This document shows, one piece after another, positions 1 to 7,972 of a stretch of DNA of 33,523 nt. Source of the DNA: an uncultured Prevotella sp. GTDB taxonomy: Bacteria; Bacteroidota; Bacteroidia; Bacteroidales; Bacteroidaceae. The stretch's first letter is position 1. Each line of letters opens with the position of its first letter. Both the position numbers and the translations under genes were made by a program. Location of the stretch: the NCBI GenBank assembly GCA_905233425.1, contig CAJOEC010000040.1:1-33523 (forward strand). The letters are read 5' to 3'. A model generated the notes under the pieces. That model was not told where the DNA came from, did no database searches, and was given only the letters and a program-made list of their open reading frames with translations.

Positions 1-1024
1 CACCGGCATCTCGAAATTCTCGCAGATGGGCATCTTCAGCAAGCTCAACAACCTGAACAACATCTCGATGGTTCCGGCCTATGAGACCATCTGCGGCATC
101 ACGGAGGATGAACTGGTCACCACCCTGCGACCCGACATCGAGCTGCTGGCAGGACATCAAGGGAAAACCTACGAGGCCATGTTTGCAGAGCTAAAGGCAA
201 ACTACGACGGTTATCATTTTGGCAAAGGCAAGACCGACATGTACAACCCCTTTAGCCTCGTCAAGGCCTTCAACAACTGCGATGTGGGCAGCTACTGGTT
301 CGATAGCGCCACGCCCTCGTCGCTCATCAATATGCTGGCCAACATGCCGCCCATTGACATAAATTACATTGACGGCGTAGAGTGTCTCGCCAGCGAATTC
401 GACCAGCCTTTCGACAGCTATGCCGCACCGCTGCCCATCCTCTACCAGAGTGGCTATCTGACTATCAAGAGCTATGACCGGGAAATGGATGCCTATACGC
501 TGGGGTTCCCCAACCATGAGGTGCGCACCGGCTTTGCCGAAAACCTCTTCAAGTATGTCACCCACACACAGAATCAGGACGACAGGGAACGGAGCGTACT
601 ACAACTGGCCTATCGCCGTTTCCGCCGCGACAACGTGCTGCCTCCTTTCATCGAAGCCCTGAAGGTGTTTTTCGCCGGTGTTCCCTACATGATTGACGAC
701 AAGAACGAGCACTACTTCCACGCCATGCTCTACACGCTCTTCGTCTCGTTCGGGGCCGACGTGGTGGCCGAGGACTTGTCATCGAAAGGCCGTGCCGACC
801 TGACGCTGAAGATGCCGAAGGGAATATACATCATGGAACTGAAATACGAAAGGCTACGGGTAGGCGAGCAAGGCTCGGGAATCGACACCGCCGCCGCAGC
901 CCTGCAACAGATAGACGAGCGGGGCTACGCCACCAAGTACGCCCTCGACGGAAGACCCATCACGAAGGTCGGCCTTGCATTCTCGTCGAAGGAGCGTAAC
1001 ATCACGGAATGGAAAAACAGCTAA
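1..1024 (+). CDS. AAA-ATPase-like protein with C-terminal PD-(D/E)XK domain, 5' truncated by window
   Basis: The frame is open from the first base. The residues before the first Met (TGISKFSQ) continue the family pattern, so ATG 26 is internal and the gene starts outside the window. The N-terminal Walker motifs are not visible. What remains is the helical linker with a YDGYHFG motif (family signature YDGY..G, then NPFSL) and the C-terminal nuclease-like core: GRADL and, about 15 residues on, YIMELKYE, which supply the D and ExK of a PD-(D/E)XK site. This matches the PF09820 (AAA-ATPase_like) plus PF08011 (PDDEXK_9) architecture common in gut Bacteroidales. The biological role of the family is not established. 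The next intact gene (1132-2715) is a relative, so this is a local pair or duplication. The family call is firm; any function in defence or mobility is a guess. Confidence 0.85.
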   Translation, partial: TGISKFSQMGIFSKLNNLNNISMVPAYETICGITEDELVTTLRPDIELLAGHQGKTYEAMFAELKANYDGYHFGKGKTDMYNPFSLVKAFNNCDVGSYWFDSATPSSLINMLANMPPIDINYIDGVECLASEFDQPFDSYAAPLPILYQSGYLTIKSYDREMDAYTLGFPNHEVRTGFAENLFKYVTHTQNQDDRERSVLQLAYRRFRRDNVLPPFIEALKVFFAGVPYMIDDKNEHYFHAMLYTLFVSFGADVVAEDLSSKGRADLTLKMPKGIYIMELKYERLRVGEQGSGIDTAAAALQQIDERGYATKYALDGRPITKVGLAFSSKERNITEWKNS

Positions 1025-1037
1025 AAAATATACTGCT

Positions 1038-1100
1038 ATGATTAAAAAGATTCTGATGCTCACAGCAGTCCTGGCGCTGCTGGGAAGTGATAAATCATAA
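1038..1100 (+). pseudogene. Vestigial signal-peptide ORF, 20 codons
   Basis: ATG 1038 opens a 20-codon frame that begins MIKKILMLTAVLALLGS, a textbook Sec signal peptide (Lys-rich start, hydrophobic core, small residues). It then runs into a short repeat array and stops at TAA 1098. Nothing resembling a mature protein follows in frame. It starts 14 bp after the first ATPase gene and lies 31 bp before the second. I read it as the 5' end of an exported-protein gene cut off by the repeat or by the ATPase gene downstream. A real 20-aa product or chance cannot be excluded. Confidence 0.4.
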
Positions 1101-1126
1101 ATCGTAAATCCGTAAATCGTAAATCA
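1091..1126. repeat. Short tandem array, five copies of a 7-8 bp unit
   Basis: The unit TAAATC(C)G/A occurs five times in a row (starts 1091, 1098, 1105, 1113, 1120). It ends 5 bp before the start codon of the ATPase gene at 1132 and supplies the stop codon of the signal-peptide remnant at 1038. Confidence 0.8.
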
Positions 1127-1131
1127 ATTCG

Positions 1132-2715
1132 ATGGGAATATACATCAACAAAGGCAACACGGCGTTCCGCCAATGCCGCAACAGCGAGTACGTCGATAAG
1201 TCGGGACTTATCGGCATTGTCAACCGTACACTCTTTACCCGGCAGAAATTCACATGTGTCACGCGCAGCCGACGTTTCGGCAAGTCGATGGCGATAGAAA
1301 TGCTCGCTGCCTACTACGACCACTCGTGCGACTCGCGCCAGCTCTTCGCCGACCTTGAGATAGCCAAAGACCCGACGTTTGAGGAGCACCTGAACAAGTA
1401 CCCCGTAATCTACCTCGACCTGTCGTCGTTCACCAGGGAACTGCACAAGGGAAAAGTGGTGGAGCGGATGGAGAAAGAGCTGATAGCCGACATTCGTGCT
1501 GCCTATACCAACGTGCCTGTGCCCCGTGGTGCCAGCCTGATGAAATACCTCCTGCGCATTCATGCCGCTACGGGTGACACGTTCATCTTCATCATCGACG
1601 AATGGGATGCTATACTGCGTGAGTGCGCTCAGAACCCGAAACTGCCCAATCAGACGGATGACTATGTGAACTGGCTGCGCAGTATGTTCAAGGACGTGTC
1701 GGGCATGGAGGTCTTCGCCGGTGTCTACATCACGGGCATACTGCCCATCAAGAAATACGATACACAGTCGGCACTTAACAATTTCCAGGAATACTCTATG
1801 GTGAAGCCCGGCGGCATGGGGCAGTTCTTCGGATTCACCAAGGATGAGGTTCGGACGCTGGCCGGGAAATACGGCATGGACTTCGACGAGCTGGAGAAAT
1901 GGTACGACGGCTACCAGATAGGCGACGTGAAGTCGATATTCAATCCCAACTCGGTGATGACGGCTCTGCGCGAGCAGTGGTGCGAGAGCTACTGGGGCAG
2001 GACGGGGGCTACCGATGCCGTGGCAGACTTTATCAGCCGCAATTTCGACGGGCTGAAAGACAATATAATAAGTATGCTGGCCGGAGAACGCTGCTATGTG
2101 GAGCCCATTGGCTTCCGCAACGACATGGCGGAGATAAACACACGCGATGACGTGCTCACCGTGCTCATACATCTTGGCTACTTGGCCTACGACCGCCGCA
2201 CGAAAGAGTGCTATGTGCCCAATATGGAGGTGTCGGACGAACTGAAGAACGCCGTCAGGGATACTGGGTGGACTGAGGTGGCAAAATCCCTCGAACAGTC
2301 GCGGATGCTGCTCGACGCCACGCTTCGTGGCGACGCGTCGTTGGTGGCCCGCATGGTGCAGGAGGCCCACCTGGCCAACGCCAGCCTCATCAAGTACAGC
2401 GACGAGAACAGCATGTCGTGCGTCCTCGCCATAGCCTACTACTACGCCCACGGCGACTACATCTTCCACCGCGAGTACCAGACAGGCACGGGTTTCGCCG
2501 ACCTGGTGATGATGCCCCGCAAGAACGTAAACAAGCCAGCCATCATCGTCGAGTTGAAGTACAACGGCACCACCGGCACCGCCATCGACCAGATACACCA
2601 GCGTCAGTATCCGCAGAAGGTGGCGGAGTACACCGGCGACATCCTGCTCGTGGCCGTCAGCTACGACAAGAAGACGAAAGAACACCAGTGCGACATAGAG
2701 ACGTGGCACAAATAA
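1132..2715 (+). CDS. AAA-ATPase-like protein with C-terminal PD-(D/E)XK nuclease-like domain
   Basis: A complete 527-aa protein, usual length for this family. Domains in order: N-terminal YVDKSGLI motif (residues about 20-27); degenerate P-loop TRSRRFGKSM (44-53); Walker B FIIDEWDAI (about 153-161); linker with YDGYQIG; C-terminal nuclease-like core with GFADLVMM (about 453-460) and IIVELKYN (about 471-478), giving the D and ExK residues. This is the PF09820/PF08011 arrangement. It is predicted cytoplasmic, with no signal peptide or membrane segment. The next gene starts 1 bp after the stop, so the two are probably translationally coupled, although nothing links their functions. Biological function is unknown. 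The gene may have arrived by insertion, since a broken signal-peptide ORF and repeats lie directly upstream. Confidence 0.88.
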   Translation: MGIYINKGNTAFRQCRNSEYVDKSGLIGIVNRTLFTRQKFTCVTRSRRFGKSMAIEMLAAYYDHSCDSRQLFADLEIAKDPTFEEHLNKYPVIYLDLSSFTRELHKGKVVERMEKELIADIRAAYTNVPVPRGASLMKYLLRIHAATGDTFIFIIDEWDAILRECAQNPKLPNQTDDYVNWLRSMFKDVSGMEVFAGVYITGILPIKKYDTQSALNNFQEYSMVKPGGMGQFFGFTKDEVRTLAGKYGMDFDELEKWYDGYQIGDVKSIFNPNSVMTALREQWCESYWGRTGATDAVADFISRNFDGLKDNIISMLAGERCYVEPIGFRNDMAEINTRDDVLTVLIHLGYLAYDRRTKECYVPNMEVSDELKNAVRDTGWTEVAKSLEQSRMLLDATLRGDASLVARMVQEAHLANASLIKYSDENSMSCVLAIAYYYAHGDYIFHREYQTGTGFADLVMMPRKNVNKPAIIVELKYNGTTGTAIDQIHQRQYPQKVAEYTGDILLVAVSYDKKTKEHQCDIETWHK

Positions 2716-2716
2716 C

Positions 2717-4783
2717 ATGAGAATCTTCCCTGTTGTCATCCTATTCCTCCTTCTGTCTGTATCGTCAGCCACGGCTCAGAAGACGGAGACGTGGGAGGAT
2801 ATGTTCCAGGAGTTGATGGACGACCAAGACCTCGACGAGGAGGCACTCGACGAAGCCTACGAGCGTATGGCCCAGCTGGCCCGCAGCCCGATAGACCTGA
2901 ACAGCGCCACACGCGAGGATCTGGAGCAGTTGCCTTTCCTCACGGCCATGCAGGTGGAGGACCTGTTGGAGTATTGTCATCGCTACGGCCCGGTGCGCTC
3001 GTTGCGCGAACTGAAGATGATACGGTCGCTCGACCAGATGCAGCTTGAACTGCTTTCGTTTTTCCTATTCGTGGCAGATGACGACGTTGTGGACGACGAT
3101 TCCCAGCGTCGCGATTCCCTTTCCTACCGTCGCAACGGTAATGGCAACCATGCCTGGAAGCGCGATGCCCCCAATTCCGAGCTGACCCTTAACGGCAGAA
3201 TCCCCTTCTACGACCGTCATGGCGACAATCAGGGCTACTTAGGCTACAAGTACCGCCACTCTTTGCGCTACGACCTGTCTGTCGGCGACAAGCTGAAAGC
3301 AGGGCTGATAGGCGCCCAGGATGCCGGCGAACCCTTTTTCGCAAACAAGAACAGGTGGGGCTACGACAGCTATTCCTACTATGTGCAACTAAGCAAGATG
3401 GGCATCGTCGACAAGGCCATCGTGGGAAAATTCAAGGTCTCGGCTGGCATGGGACTCGTGCTTGGCAACAGCCTGGTCATGGACAAGCTGACGTCGCTAC
3501 AGTCGCTGGGCCGCCAGCCCACGACGCTCCGCCCGCACAGCTCGCGCTCGCAGACCGACTATTTCCGAGGGGCGGCGGCAACGGTGAACCTTATGCGCAA
3601 GAGCGCCACCACGGCGTCGTCGCCGCTGACGCTCACCGCCTTTGTGTCGCATCGCCCCATGGACGCCACACTTGCCGCCGACGGTACGGCAACAACGCTC
3701 AACACCAACGGCTACCACCGCACGGAGGCGGAGATGGAGCGCAAGGACAACACACACCTCACGGCATGGGGTGGGCGAGTGGCATACAGCAACAACGGGT
3801 GGAAGGCCGGCATAAACGGGGTGATGACACATCTGGACCGTGAGCTGCGTCCCTCGCAGACGCAACTCTTCCGCCGCCATTATCCTGCCGGCACCGACTT
3901 CGCCAACGTCAGCGCCGACTACAGCTACACACAGTCGAGGCTCTACGTGGGCGGCGAGACGGCGATTAACCGTAAGGGGGCTGTGGCGACGGTGAACAGC
4001 GTGGGGTGGCAGCCGCGTACAGACTTCAGCGTCATGGCCCTGTATCGTTTCTACAGCTACCGATACAACGGCCTCTACAGCCACAGCTTTGGCGACAACG
4101 CCTCGGCTCAGAATGAGAGTGGGGTGTTCCTCGGCGCAAAGTGGAATCCCGTGCGCAACATGCAGGTGTGGACATACGCCGACTACGCCTATTTCCCCTG
4201 GGCAAGATACTTAGTGTCGCAGTCGTCACGGGCATACGACTTCTTCCTGCAGACGGAATATCGGTTTGGCAGAAAATGGAGACTGTTGGCGCGTGGCAGG
4301 GCCAGGCTGCGACAGCGCGACAACGAGGGAAAGACGGCGCTCACGGAAAACAACGAGTACCGCGGACGACTGGCATTGACCTACGCCGCCAACAGAGAAT
4401 GGAACATGCGCACACAGGTGGACGCCACGAGGGCGTTCTACTTGAAGGCTACGCATGGATGGATGGCGAGCCAGCAGCTGACGTGGCAGGGGCAGACGTG
4501 GATGGCGTGTGCCACGGCGGCATATTTCGACACCGACGACTATGCCAGCCGCATATACCTCTACGAGCGTCTCATGGCCTACGACTTCTACTTCCCCTCG
4601 TATTTCGGCCAGGGCATCCACCTCGCACTCATGGCTCGCAAAGATATAAGCCAGCATCTGCGCGTGGCGTTGAGGCTGGCTTACACAAACTATTTCGACC
4701 GCGCCACGATAGGCACTGGCCTGCAACAGATTGACCACTCACATACCACCGACCTCGACCTCCAACTGCGTTGGCGCTTCTGA
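2717..4783 (+). CDS. Helix-hairpin-helix protein with predicted outer-membrane beta-barrel
   Basis: A 688-aa protein starting with a Sec signal peptide (MRIFPVVILFLLLSVSSATAQ, cleavage near residue 20). An acidic segment follows (about 21-50), then a ComEA-like helix-hairpin-helix module (about 56-106; IDLNSATREDLEQLPFL, then YGPVRSLRELKMI). The remaining roughly 550 residues are rich in alternating aromatic/polar strands and end in LQLRWRF, with the terminal Phe expected of outer-membrane barrels. HhH modules usually bind DNA, but here the module would lie in the periplasm. The start is fixed by the signal peptide and by the 1-bp spacing from the upstream stop. The 3' end lies 4 bp from the end of the convergent corA gene, with no room for a terminator. 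Such proteins are widespread but uncharacterised in Bacteroidales; a role in DNA uptake is possible but unproven. Confidence 0.8.
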   Translation: MRIFPVVILFLLLSVSSATAQKTETWEDMFQELMDDQDLDEEALDEAYERMAQLARSPIDLNSATREDLEQLPFLTAMQVEDLLEYCHRYGPVRSLRELKMIRSLDQMQLELLSFFLFVADDDVVDDDSQRRDSLSYRRNGNGNHAWKRDAPNSELTLNGRIPFYDRHGDNQGYLGYKYRHSLRYDLSVGDKLKAGLIGAQDAGEPFFANKNRWGYDSYSYYVQLSKMGIVDKAIVGKFKVSAGMGLVLGNSLVMDKLTSLQSLGRQPTTLRPHSSRSQTDYFRGAAATVNLMRKSATTASSPLTLTAFVSHRPMDATLAADGTATTLNTNGYHRTEAEMERKDNTHLTAWGGRVAYSNNGWKAGINGVMTHLDRELRPSQTQLFRRHYPAGTDFANVSADYSYTQSRLYVGGETAINRKGAVATVNSVGWQPRTDFSVMALYRFYSYRYNGLYSHSFGDNASAQNESGVFLGAKWNPVRNMQVWTYADYAYFPWARYLVSQSSRAYDFFLQTEYRFGRKWRLLARGRARLRQRDNEGKTALTENNEYRGRLALTYAANREWNMRTQVDATRAFYLKATHGWMASQQLTWQGQTWMACATAAYFDTDDYASRIYLYERLMAYDFYFPSYFGQGIHLALMARKDISQHLRVALRLAYTNYFDRATIGTGLQQIDHSHTTDLDLQLRWRF

Positions 4784-4787
4784 CAAG

Positions 4788-5714
4788 TCAAACCAGTCGT
4801 TTGTGGCGGAGGAACCACCAGGCGGCACCCGAGACCATCAGCGAGAGGGCGAGCGCCAGGCCGAAACCGTAGGGCATGCTCTCCATGCCGTTCATCAGGT
4901 TCATGCCGAAGAGCGAGGCGATAAGCGTGGGGAACATCATGATGATGGTCACCGAGGTCAGCGTACGCATCACCGTGTTCATGTTGTTGTTGATGATGCT
5001 CGAATACGTGTCCATCGTCGACTCCAGGATGTCCGCATAGATGTTCGTCGTCTCGCGGGCCTGCGTCATCTCGATGCTCACGTCCTCGATTAGGTCGGCG
5101 TCGAGTTCGTCAATCTGCAGCTTGAACTTCAGTTTCGAGAGCAGCGTCTCATTGCCTCGGATGGAGGTCTGGAAATATGTCAGCGAGTCCTGCAGACGTG
5201 AGAGGCCAATGAGGCTCTCGTTGTTCACGTTTTGGTCGAGGTTGCGTTTCGCCTTGTCTATGAGCGAGTTAATCTGCTTCAGCCGCTTCAGGTACCACAC
5301 AGCCGACGAGTAGAACAGTCGGAAAATCATGTCCACATAGTCGGTGAAGCCCACGCCACGACGCTGCTGGTACGACACGAAATCAATCATCATGTTCGTC
5401 TCGTAGTAGCACACGGTGATGGTCACGTCGCGCTTGTGGATGATGCCAAGCGGCACGGTGGTGTAGGGTGTGCGCGAGCGCACCTCCCTGACGTATGGTA
5501 TTCGCAGGATGATGAGCATCCATCCGTCGTCGTACTCGTAACGGGCACGTTCGTCGGTATCGCTGATGTCGGTGATGAAATAGTCGGGAATGCCGAAGCG
5601 CTCCTCCAGTTCGTGCTGGTCGTCCTCCGTGGGACATGTCACCTGAATCCAGCAATTGGGCTGCCACTCCGTGAGTTGGCTCAGCCCACCAGTAGTGTTC
5701 CAGTAGCTTTTCAT
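4788..5714 (-). CDS. corA: CorA-family magnesium/divalent cation transporter
   Basis: A 308-aa inner-membrane channel for Mg2+ (possibly also Co2+/Ni2+), active as a pentamer. The N-terminal cytoplasmic domain and long helices fill residues 1-250. Two C-terminal membrane helices (about 250-269 and 283-302) flank the diagnostic GMN motif (LFGMNL, about 268-273). The acidic loop after GMN (MNGMESMP) and the basic C-terminus (RHKRLV) fit the family. ATG 5714 gives the normal length. The nearest clear promoter lies about 220 bp upstream (5941-5972), so the mRNA has a long leader containing an acidic/proline upstream ORF (5799-5834) and a stem-loop. Regulation in the leader is plausible for an Mg2+ transporter. 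Confidence 0.92.
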   Translation of the reverse strand: MKSYWNTTGGLSQLTEWQPNCWIQVTCPTEDDQHELEERFGIPDYFITDISDTDERARYEYDDGWMLIILRIPYVREVRSRTPYTTVPLGIIHKRDVTITVCYYETNMMIDFVSYQQRRGVGFTDYVDMIFRLFYSSAVWYLKRLKQINSLIDKAKRNLDQNVNNESLIGLSRLQDSLTYFQTSIRGNETLLSKLKFKLQIDELDADLIEDVSIEMTQARETTNIYADILESTMDTYSSIINNNMNTVMRTLTSVTIIMMFPTLIASLFGMNLMNGMESMPYGFGLALALSLMVSGAAWWFLRHKRLV

Positions 5715-5753
5715 TGTTGCCAGTCCGTTTTTGGTAATTACTAATGAGTAATT

Positions 5754-5798
5754 GGCAGTAGGACAGGCAACGGTTATGACGATGCCGGCTCCTCTGCC
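5754..5798 (-). promoter_or_regulatory. Stem-loop in corA leader, directly after the uORF stop
   Basis: On the transcribed (minus) strand GGCAGAGGA (5798-5790) pairs with TCCTACTGCC (5763-5754): nine base pairs with one bulged base. A further inner GGCA/TGCC stem is possible. It begins at the base after the TGA of the leader ORF. There is no U-run, so if it acts it would more likely affect translation or mRNA stability than be an intrinsic terminator. Confidence 0.35.
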
Positions 5799-5834
5799 TC
5801 AAGGTTTAAAACTATCCGCCGGGTAATCGTCCAT
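5799..5834 (-). CDS. Possible 11-aa leader peptide (uORF) of corA
   Basis: Within the corA leader, ATG at 5834 opens the short frame MDDYPADSFKP, ending in TGA at 5799, 84 nt before the corA start and in the same frame. It is rich in Asp and Pro (three D, two P in 11 residues). Acidic/Pro-rich nascent chains near the start codon are known to destabilise translating ribosomes when Mg2+ is low, as with the MgtL leader of Salmonella mgtA. The parallel is an inference. A hairpin (5754-5763 with 5790-5798) follows the stop codon at once. Confidence 0.35.
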   Translation of the reverse strand: MDDYPADSFKP

Positions 5835-5940
5835 AATTGTTGTTTTTTTAAGGGTTATATTAATAATATTGTATTGCAGACTCATTGTCTTGCCGTCTTG
5901 TTGTCATAATGTGCAAAGGCAACTTTCCTGTTTGCGGGTG

Positions 5941-5972
5941 CAAAGGTACTACAAAAAAATGAACTGGCCAAA
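5941..5972 (-). promoter_or_regulatory. Bacteroidetes-type promoter upstream of corA
   Basis: On the minus strand, TTTG (5972-5969), 20 bp, then TACCTTTG (5948-5941) match the -33/-7 consensus TTTG...TAnnTTTG. Transcription would start near 5935, giving a leader of about 220 nt before corA. Confidence 0.6.
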
Positions 5973-6029
5973 AAAGCATCCATCTTTTTGTTTCAGAACT
6001 AAACATATAATTGCCATGAATAATCCAGG

Positions 6030-6134
6030 TTTGGGCCAAATCCCCAAATCTCACTGTTTTTCTGCGATTTGGGGAAATCTCGTGTTGGTGAAATTTCCCC
6101 AAATCTCACTTTTTTTGGAGATTTGGGGAAATTT
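6030..6134. repeat. Stacked inverted repeats built on GATTTGGGGAAAT
   Basis: Two successive hairpins share one core. In hairpin 1, TCCCCAAATC (6041-6050) pairs with GATTTGGGGA (6066-6075). In hairpin 2, a perfect 16-bp arm at 6091-6106 pairs with 6119-6134 across a 12-base loop. A further degenerate half-site (TTTGGGCCAAA) sits at 6030-6040. The block is AT-rich outside the G/C quartets and ends 15 bp before the -33 element of the downstream ATPase promoter. It could be operator sites, an mRNA structure for an antisense transcript, or an insertion-derived element. Confidence 0.8.
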
Positions 6135-6148
6135 GTTGTCTTGAAATT

Positions 6149-6178
6149 TTTGTAATTCAAAGAAAATGAGTACCTTTG
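6149..6178 (+). promoter_or_regulatory. Bacteroidetes-type promoter for the ATPase at 6201
   Basis: TTTG (6149-6152) and TACCTTTG (6171-6178), spaced 18 bp, match the Bacteroidetes consensus. The start codon at 6201 lies only 22 bp beyond, so the leader is short and lacks a Shine-Dalgarno sequence. Confidence 0.65.
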
Positions 6179-6200
6179 CCGCATCAAATACTTTTTTCTC

Positions 6201-7655
6201 ATGGAGCATCTTGTTGGCAGACATCTGGAAACGGAAGAACTATGGCGGTGCTACAATTCCGCTCGTTCGGAATTTGTCATTGTATATGGCCGACGACGCA
6301 TAGGAAAGACTTTTCTTGTGAACCAAACTTTCAATGGACTGATGGATTTGTATTTCACGGGGTCACACAAGTCGTCCGAGCAACGTCAGCTGGAGATTTT
6401 TGCCCGTCAGCTGAGTGGCGGGCTGGGTTTCAAACCTTCACTGGCCAACTGGTATGAAGCTTTCGACGCCCTGCAGACGATGCTTGAAAGGCAGGACAGA
6501 AAGAAGCGGAAACTGATTTTCTTCGATGAGATGCCTTGGATAGACACCTACAGGAGCAATTTCGTTGCAGCCTTGGAAGACTTTTGGAACATGTGGGCGG
6601 CACAGCGCGACGACATCTGTCTGGTGGCCTGCGGCTCCTCAACGTCGTGGATGGTGGACAAGCTGGTGAAGAATCAGGGAGGTCTTCACAACCGTATAAC
6701 CTCGAGAATCTACCTCCGTCCATTCTGCTTGGCCGAGACAGAGCAGTATTTGCAGTCCATAGGATGCACATGGGATCGCTATACAACACTTCAATGTTAT
6801 ATGGCTATGGGCGGTGTTCCGTTCTATCTGAGCCTTATAGACCCACGGAAATCCCTTCCACAAAACATAGACATGCTGTTCTTCAGGCGTGGCGGAAAGC
6901 TGTCTACCGAGTTGGACGAACTCTACGACATGCTCTTTCCTCAGGCTGATACATACAAGCAGGTGGCACGACAGCTTTCAGCCCACCGTGAGGGACTGAC
7001 ACGACAGGAAATACTCAGCCATACAGGCATCAGTGGTGGTCAGCTCACCACGATGCTCGACAATCTGGAGCAGAGCGACTTCATAATATCCTACCAGCAG
7101 TTTGGCAACAAGAAGAAAGGGATGATATATCGGCTTTCCGACTTCTTCACGCTGTTCTACTTCAAGTTTATGGAGGACAATGGTACGAAGGAAAGCCAAT
7201 TCTGGGAAAAGACCATGCTTACGCCAGCTGTGAACGTCTGGCAGGGACTTACTTTCGAACTGGTATGTCTCACACATTTAGACCAAATCAAGCAAAGGCT
7301 TGGTATTAGTGTCATTGCAACCAAGGCATCATCATGGCGCAGCAGTGGAACATATCAGGATACCGAGGACAAAGAGAGTCAGCGGCGTACACAGATAGAC
7401 CTAATAATTGACCGCGCTGACCGCATCATTAATGTCTGTGAGATAAAATTCGCCACCACCGATTATGTTGTCACTCGCGAATACGAGACACGACTGCGCC
7501 GGCGAATGGCCATCTTTGCCGCAGAGACAAAAACGAGACATACGCTCGTCCCTACATTTGTGACTACATACGGACTGATGCCAGGATCACATTCCAGCAT
7601 GATACAACAGCAAGTGGTTATGGACGACCTCTTCAAGGAACTACAACCCTTGTAA
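6201..7655 (+). CDS. Archaeal-type AAA ATPase with winged helix and DUF234 (PD-(D/E)XK-like) C-terminus
   Basis: A 484-aa cytoplasmic protein. P-loop YGRRRIGKTF (29-38); Walker B LIFFDEMPW (105-113); sensor-like LVACGSSTSWM; winged-helix segment around RQEILSHTGISGGQLTTML; C-terminal RTQIDLIIDR...VCEIKFA (about 394-418), whose D and ExK residues fit the nuclease-like DUF234 domain (PF03008) that follows ATPase_2 (PF01637). Length is normal. It differs from the two ATPases at the left edge: different P-loop, no YDGY motif. Its role is unknown; the family has been discussed with mobile and defence genes. It is a single-gene unit with its own promoter at 6149-6178 and hairpins upstream that may regulate it. 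Start ATG 6201 gives the conserved MEHLVGR opening. Confidence 0.87.
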   Translation: MEHLVGRHLETEELWRCYNSARSEFVIVYGRRRIGKTFLVNQTFNGLMDLYFTGSHKSSEQRQLEIFARQLSGGLGFKPSLANWYEAFDALQTMLERQDRKKRKLIFFDEMPWIDTYRSNFVAALEDFWNMWAAQRDDICLVACGSSTSWMVDKLVKNQGGLHNRITSRIYLRPFCLAETEQYLQSIGCTWDRYTTLQCYMAMGGVPFYLSLIDPRKSLPQNIDMLFFRRGGKLSTELDELYDMLFPQADTYKQVARQLSAHREGLTRQEILSHTGISGGQLTTMLDNLEQSDFIISYQQFGNKKKGMIYRLSDFFTLFYFKFMEDNGTKESQFWEKTMLTPAVNVWQGLTFELVCLTHLDQIKQRLGISVIATKASSWRSSGTYQDTEDKESQRRTQIDLIIDRADRIINVCEIKFATTDYVVTREYETRLRRRMAIFAAETKTRHTLVPTFVTTYGLMPGSHSSMIQQQVVMDDLFKELQPL

Positions 7656-7668
7656 GAGTGGAAAACAA

Positions 7669-7708
7669 TAGGGGTACACACTGCACACAACGTGCAGCTG
7701 CACCCCTA
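7669..7708. terminator. Hairpin between convergent genes, possible bidirectional terminator
   Basis: TAGGGGT (7669-7675) pairs with ACCCCTA (7702-7708), and inside it CTGCAC (7681-7686) pairs with GTGCAG (7692-7697), separated by a near-symmetrical internal loop. It lies 14 bp after the ATPase stop and 50 bp beyond the stop of the minus-strand peptide gene. No clear T-run follows on either strand, so termination is only suggested. Confidence 0.35.
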
Positions 7709-7758
7709 ATAGCTGTTGTCTATGCCTGCCCCATGGGAGCAGGGAAAATGTTTGCAGA

Positions 7759-7944
7759 CTATTCTGAGTCGTCCCAGAAGCTGCCACGGGAGGCGGCACT
7801 CTTTCCGCCACTGGCACCGGGGTCTCCGGTTCCTAATCCCACATTAGCATCACCTAAAGTGCCTGTGACAGAGGCTGTAATCAACCCTTCGAGAAGCATC
7901 ATTGCATTTCCTGCCTTGGGGGCAATATATTTTTTCTTTTCCAT
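7759..7944 (-). CDS. Small Lys-rich/WDD-tail peptide, 61 aa
   Basis: Begins MEKKKYIAP and ends ASRGSFWDDSE, with a Gly-rich middle (GLGTGDPGASGGK). It aligns end to end with the peptide at 16297-16479: same length, basic KKxYxxP start, Gly/Ala/Arg segment, Trp-Asp-Asp acidic end. I chose ATG 7944 over the upstream ATG 7971 because it gives the matching length and start. It lies 28 nt after the 1165-aa secreted-protein gene, probably in the same transcript. There is no convincing signal peptide, although residues 14-26 are mildly hydrophobic. Similar short ORFs with acidic W-containing tails occur in Prevotella and lack a known function. It could be a peptide signal, a chaperone-like partner or a modified-peptide precursor; no maturation enzyme is visible here. 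Confidence 0.65.
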   Translation of the reverse strand: MEKKKYIAPKAGNAMMLLEGLITASVTGTLGDANVGLGTGDPGASGGKSAASRGSFWDDSE

Positions 7945-7972
7945 AGCTTTTATGATTTTATAGTTAAACATT

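Noticed and set aside
1060..2772. Long open frame opposite the second ATPase gene (570 codons)
   Set aside because: It is antisense to a gene with clear Walker and nuclease motifs. Its product is His/Val-rich without domains, as expected from the codon bias of the true strand.
5715..5834. CorA made with a longer N-terminus by reading through the in-frame TGA of the leader ORF
   Set aside because: The frame is open between TGA and ATG 5714, but part of it is a simple AT repeat and the normal start already gives full family length. No selenocysteine or readthrough signal was recognised.
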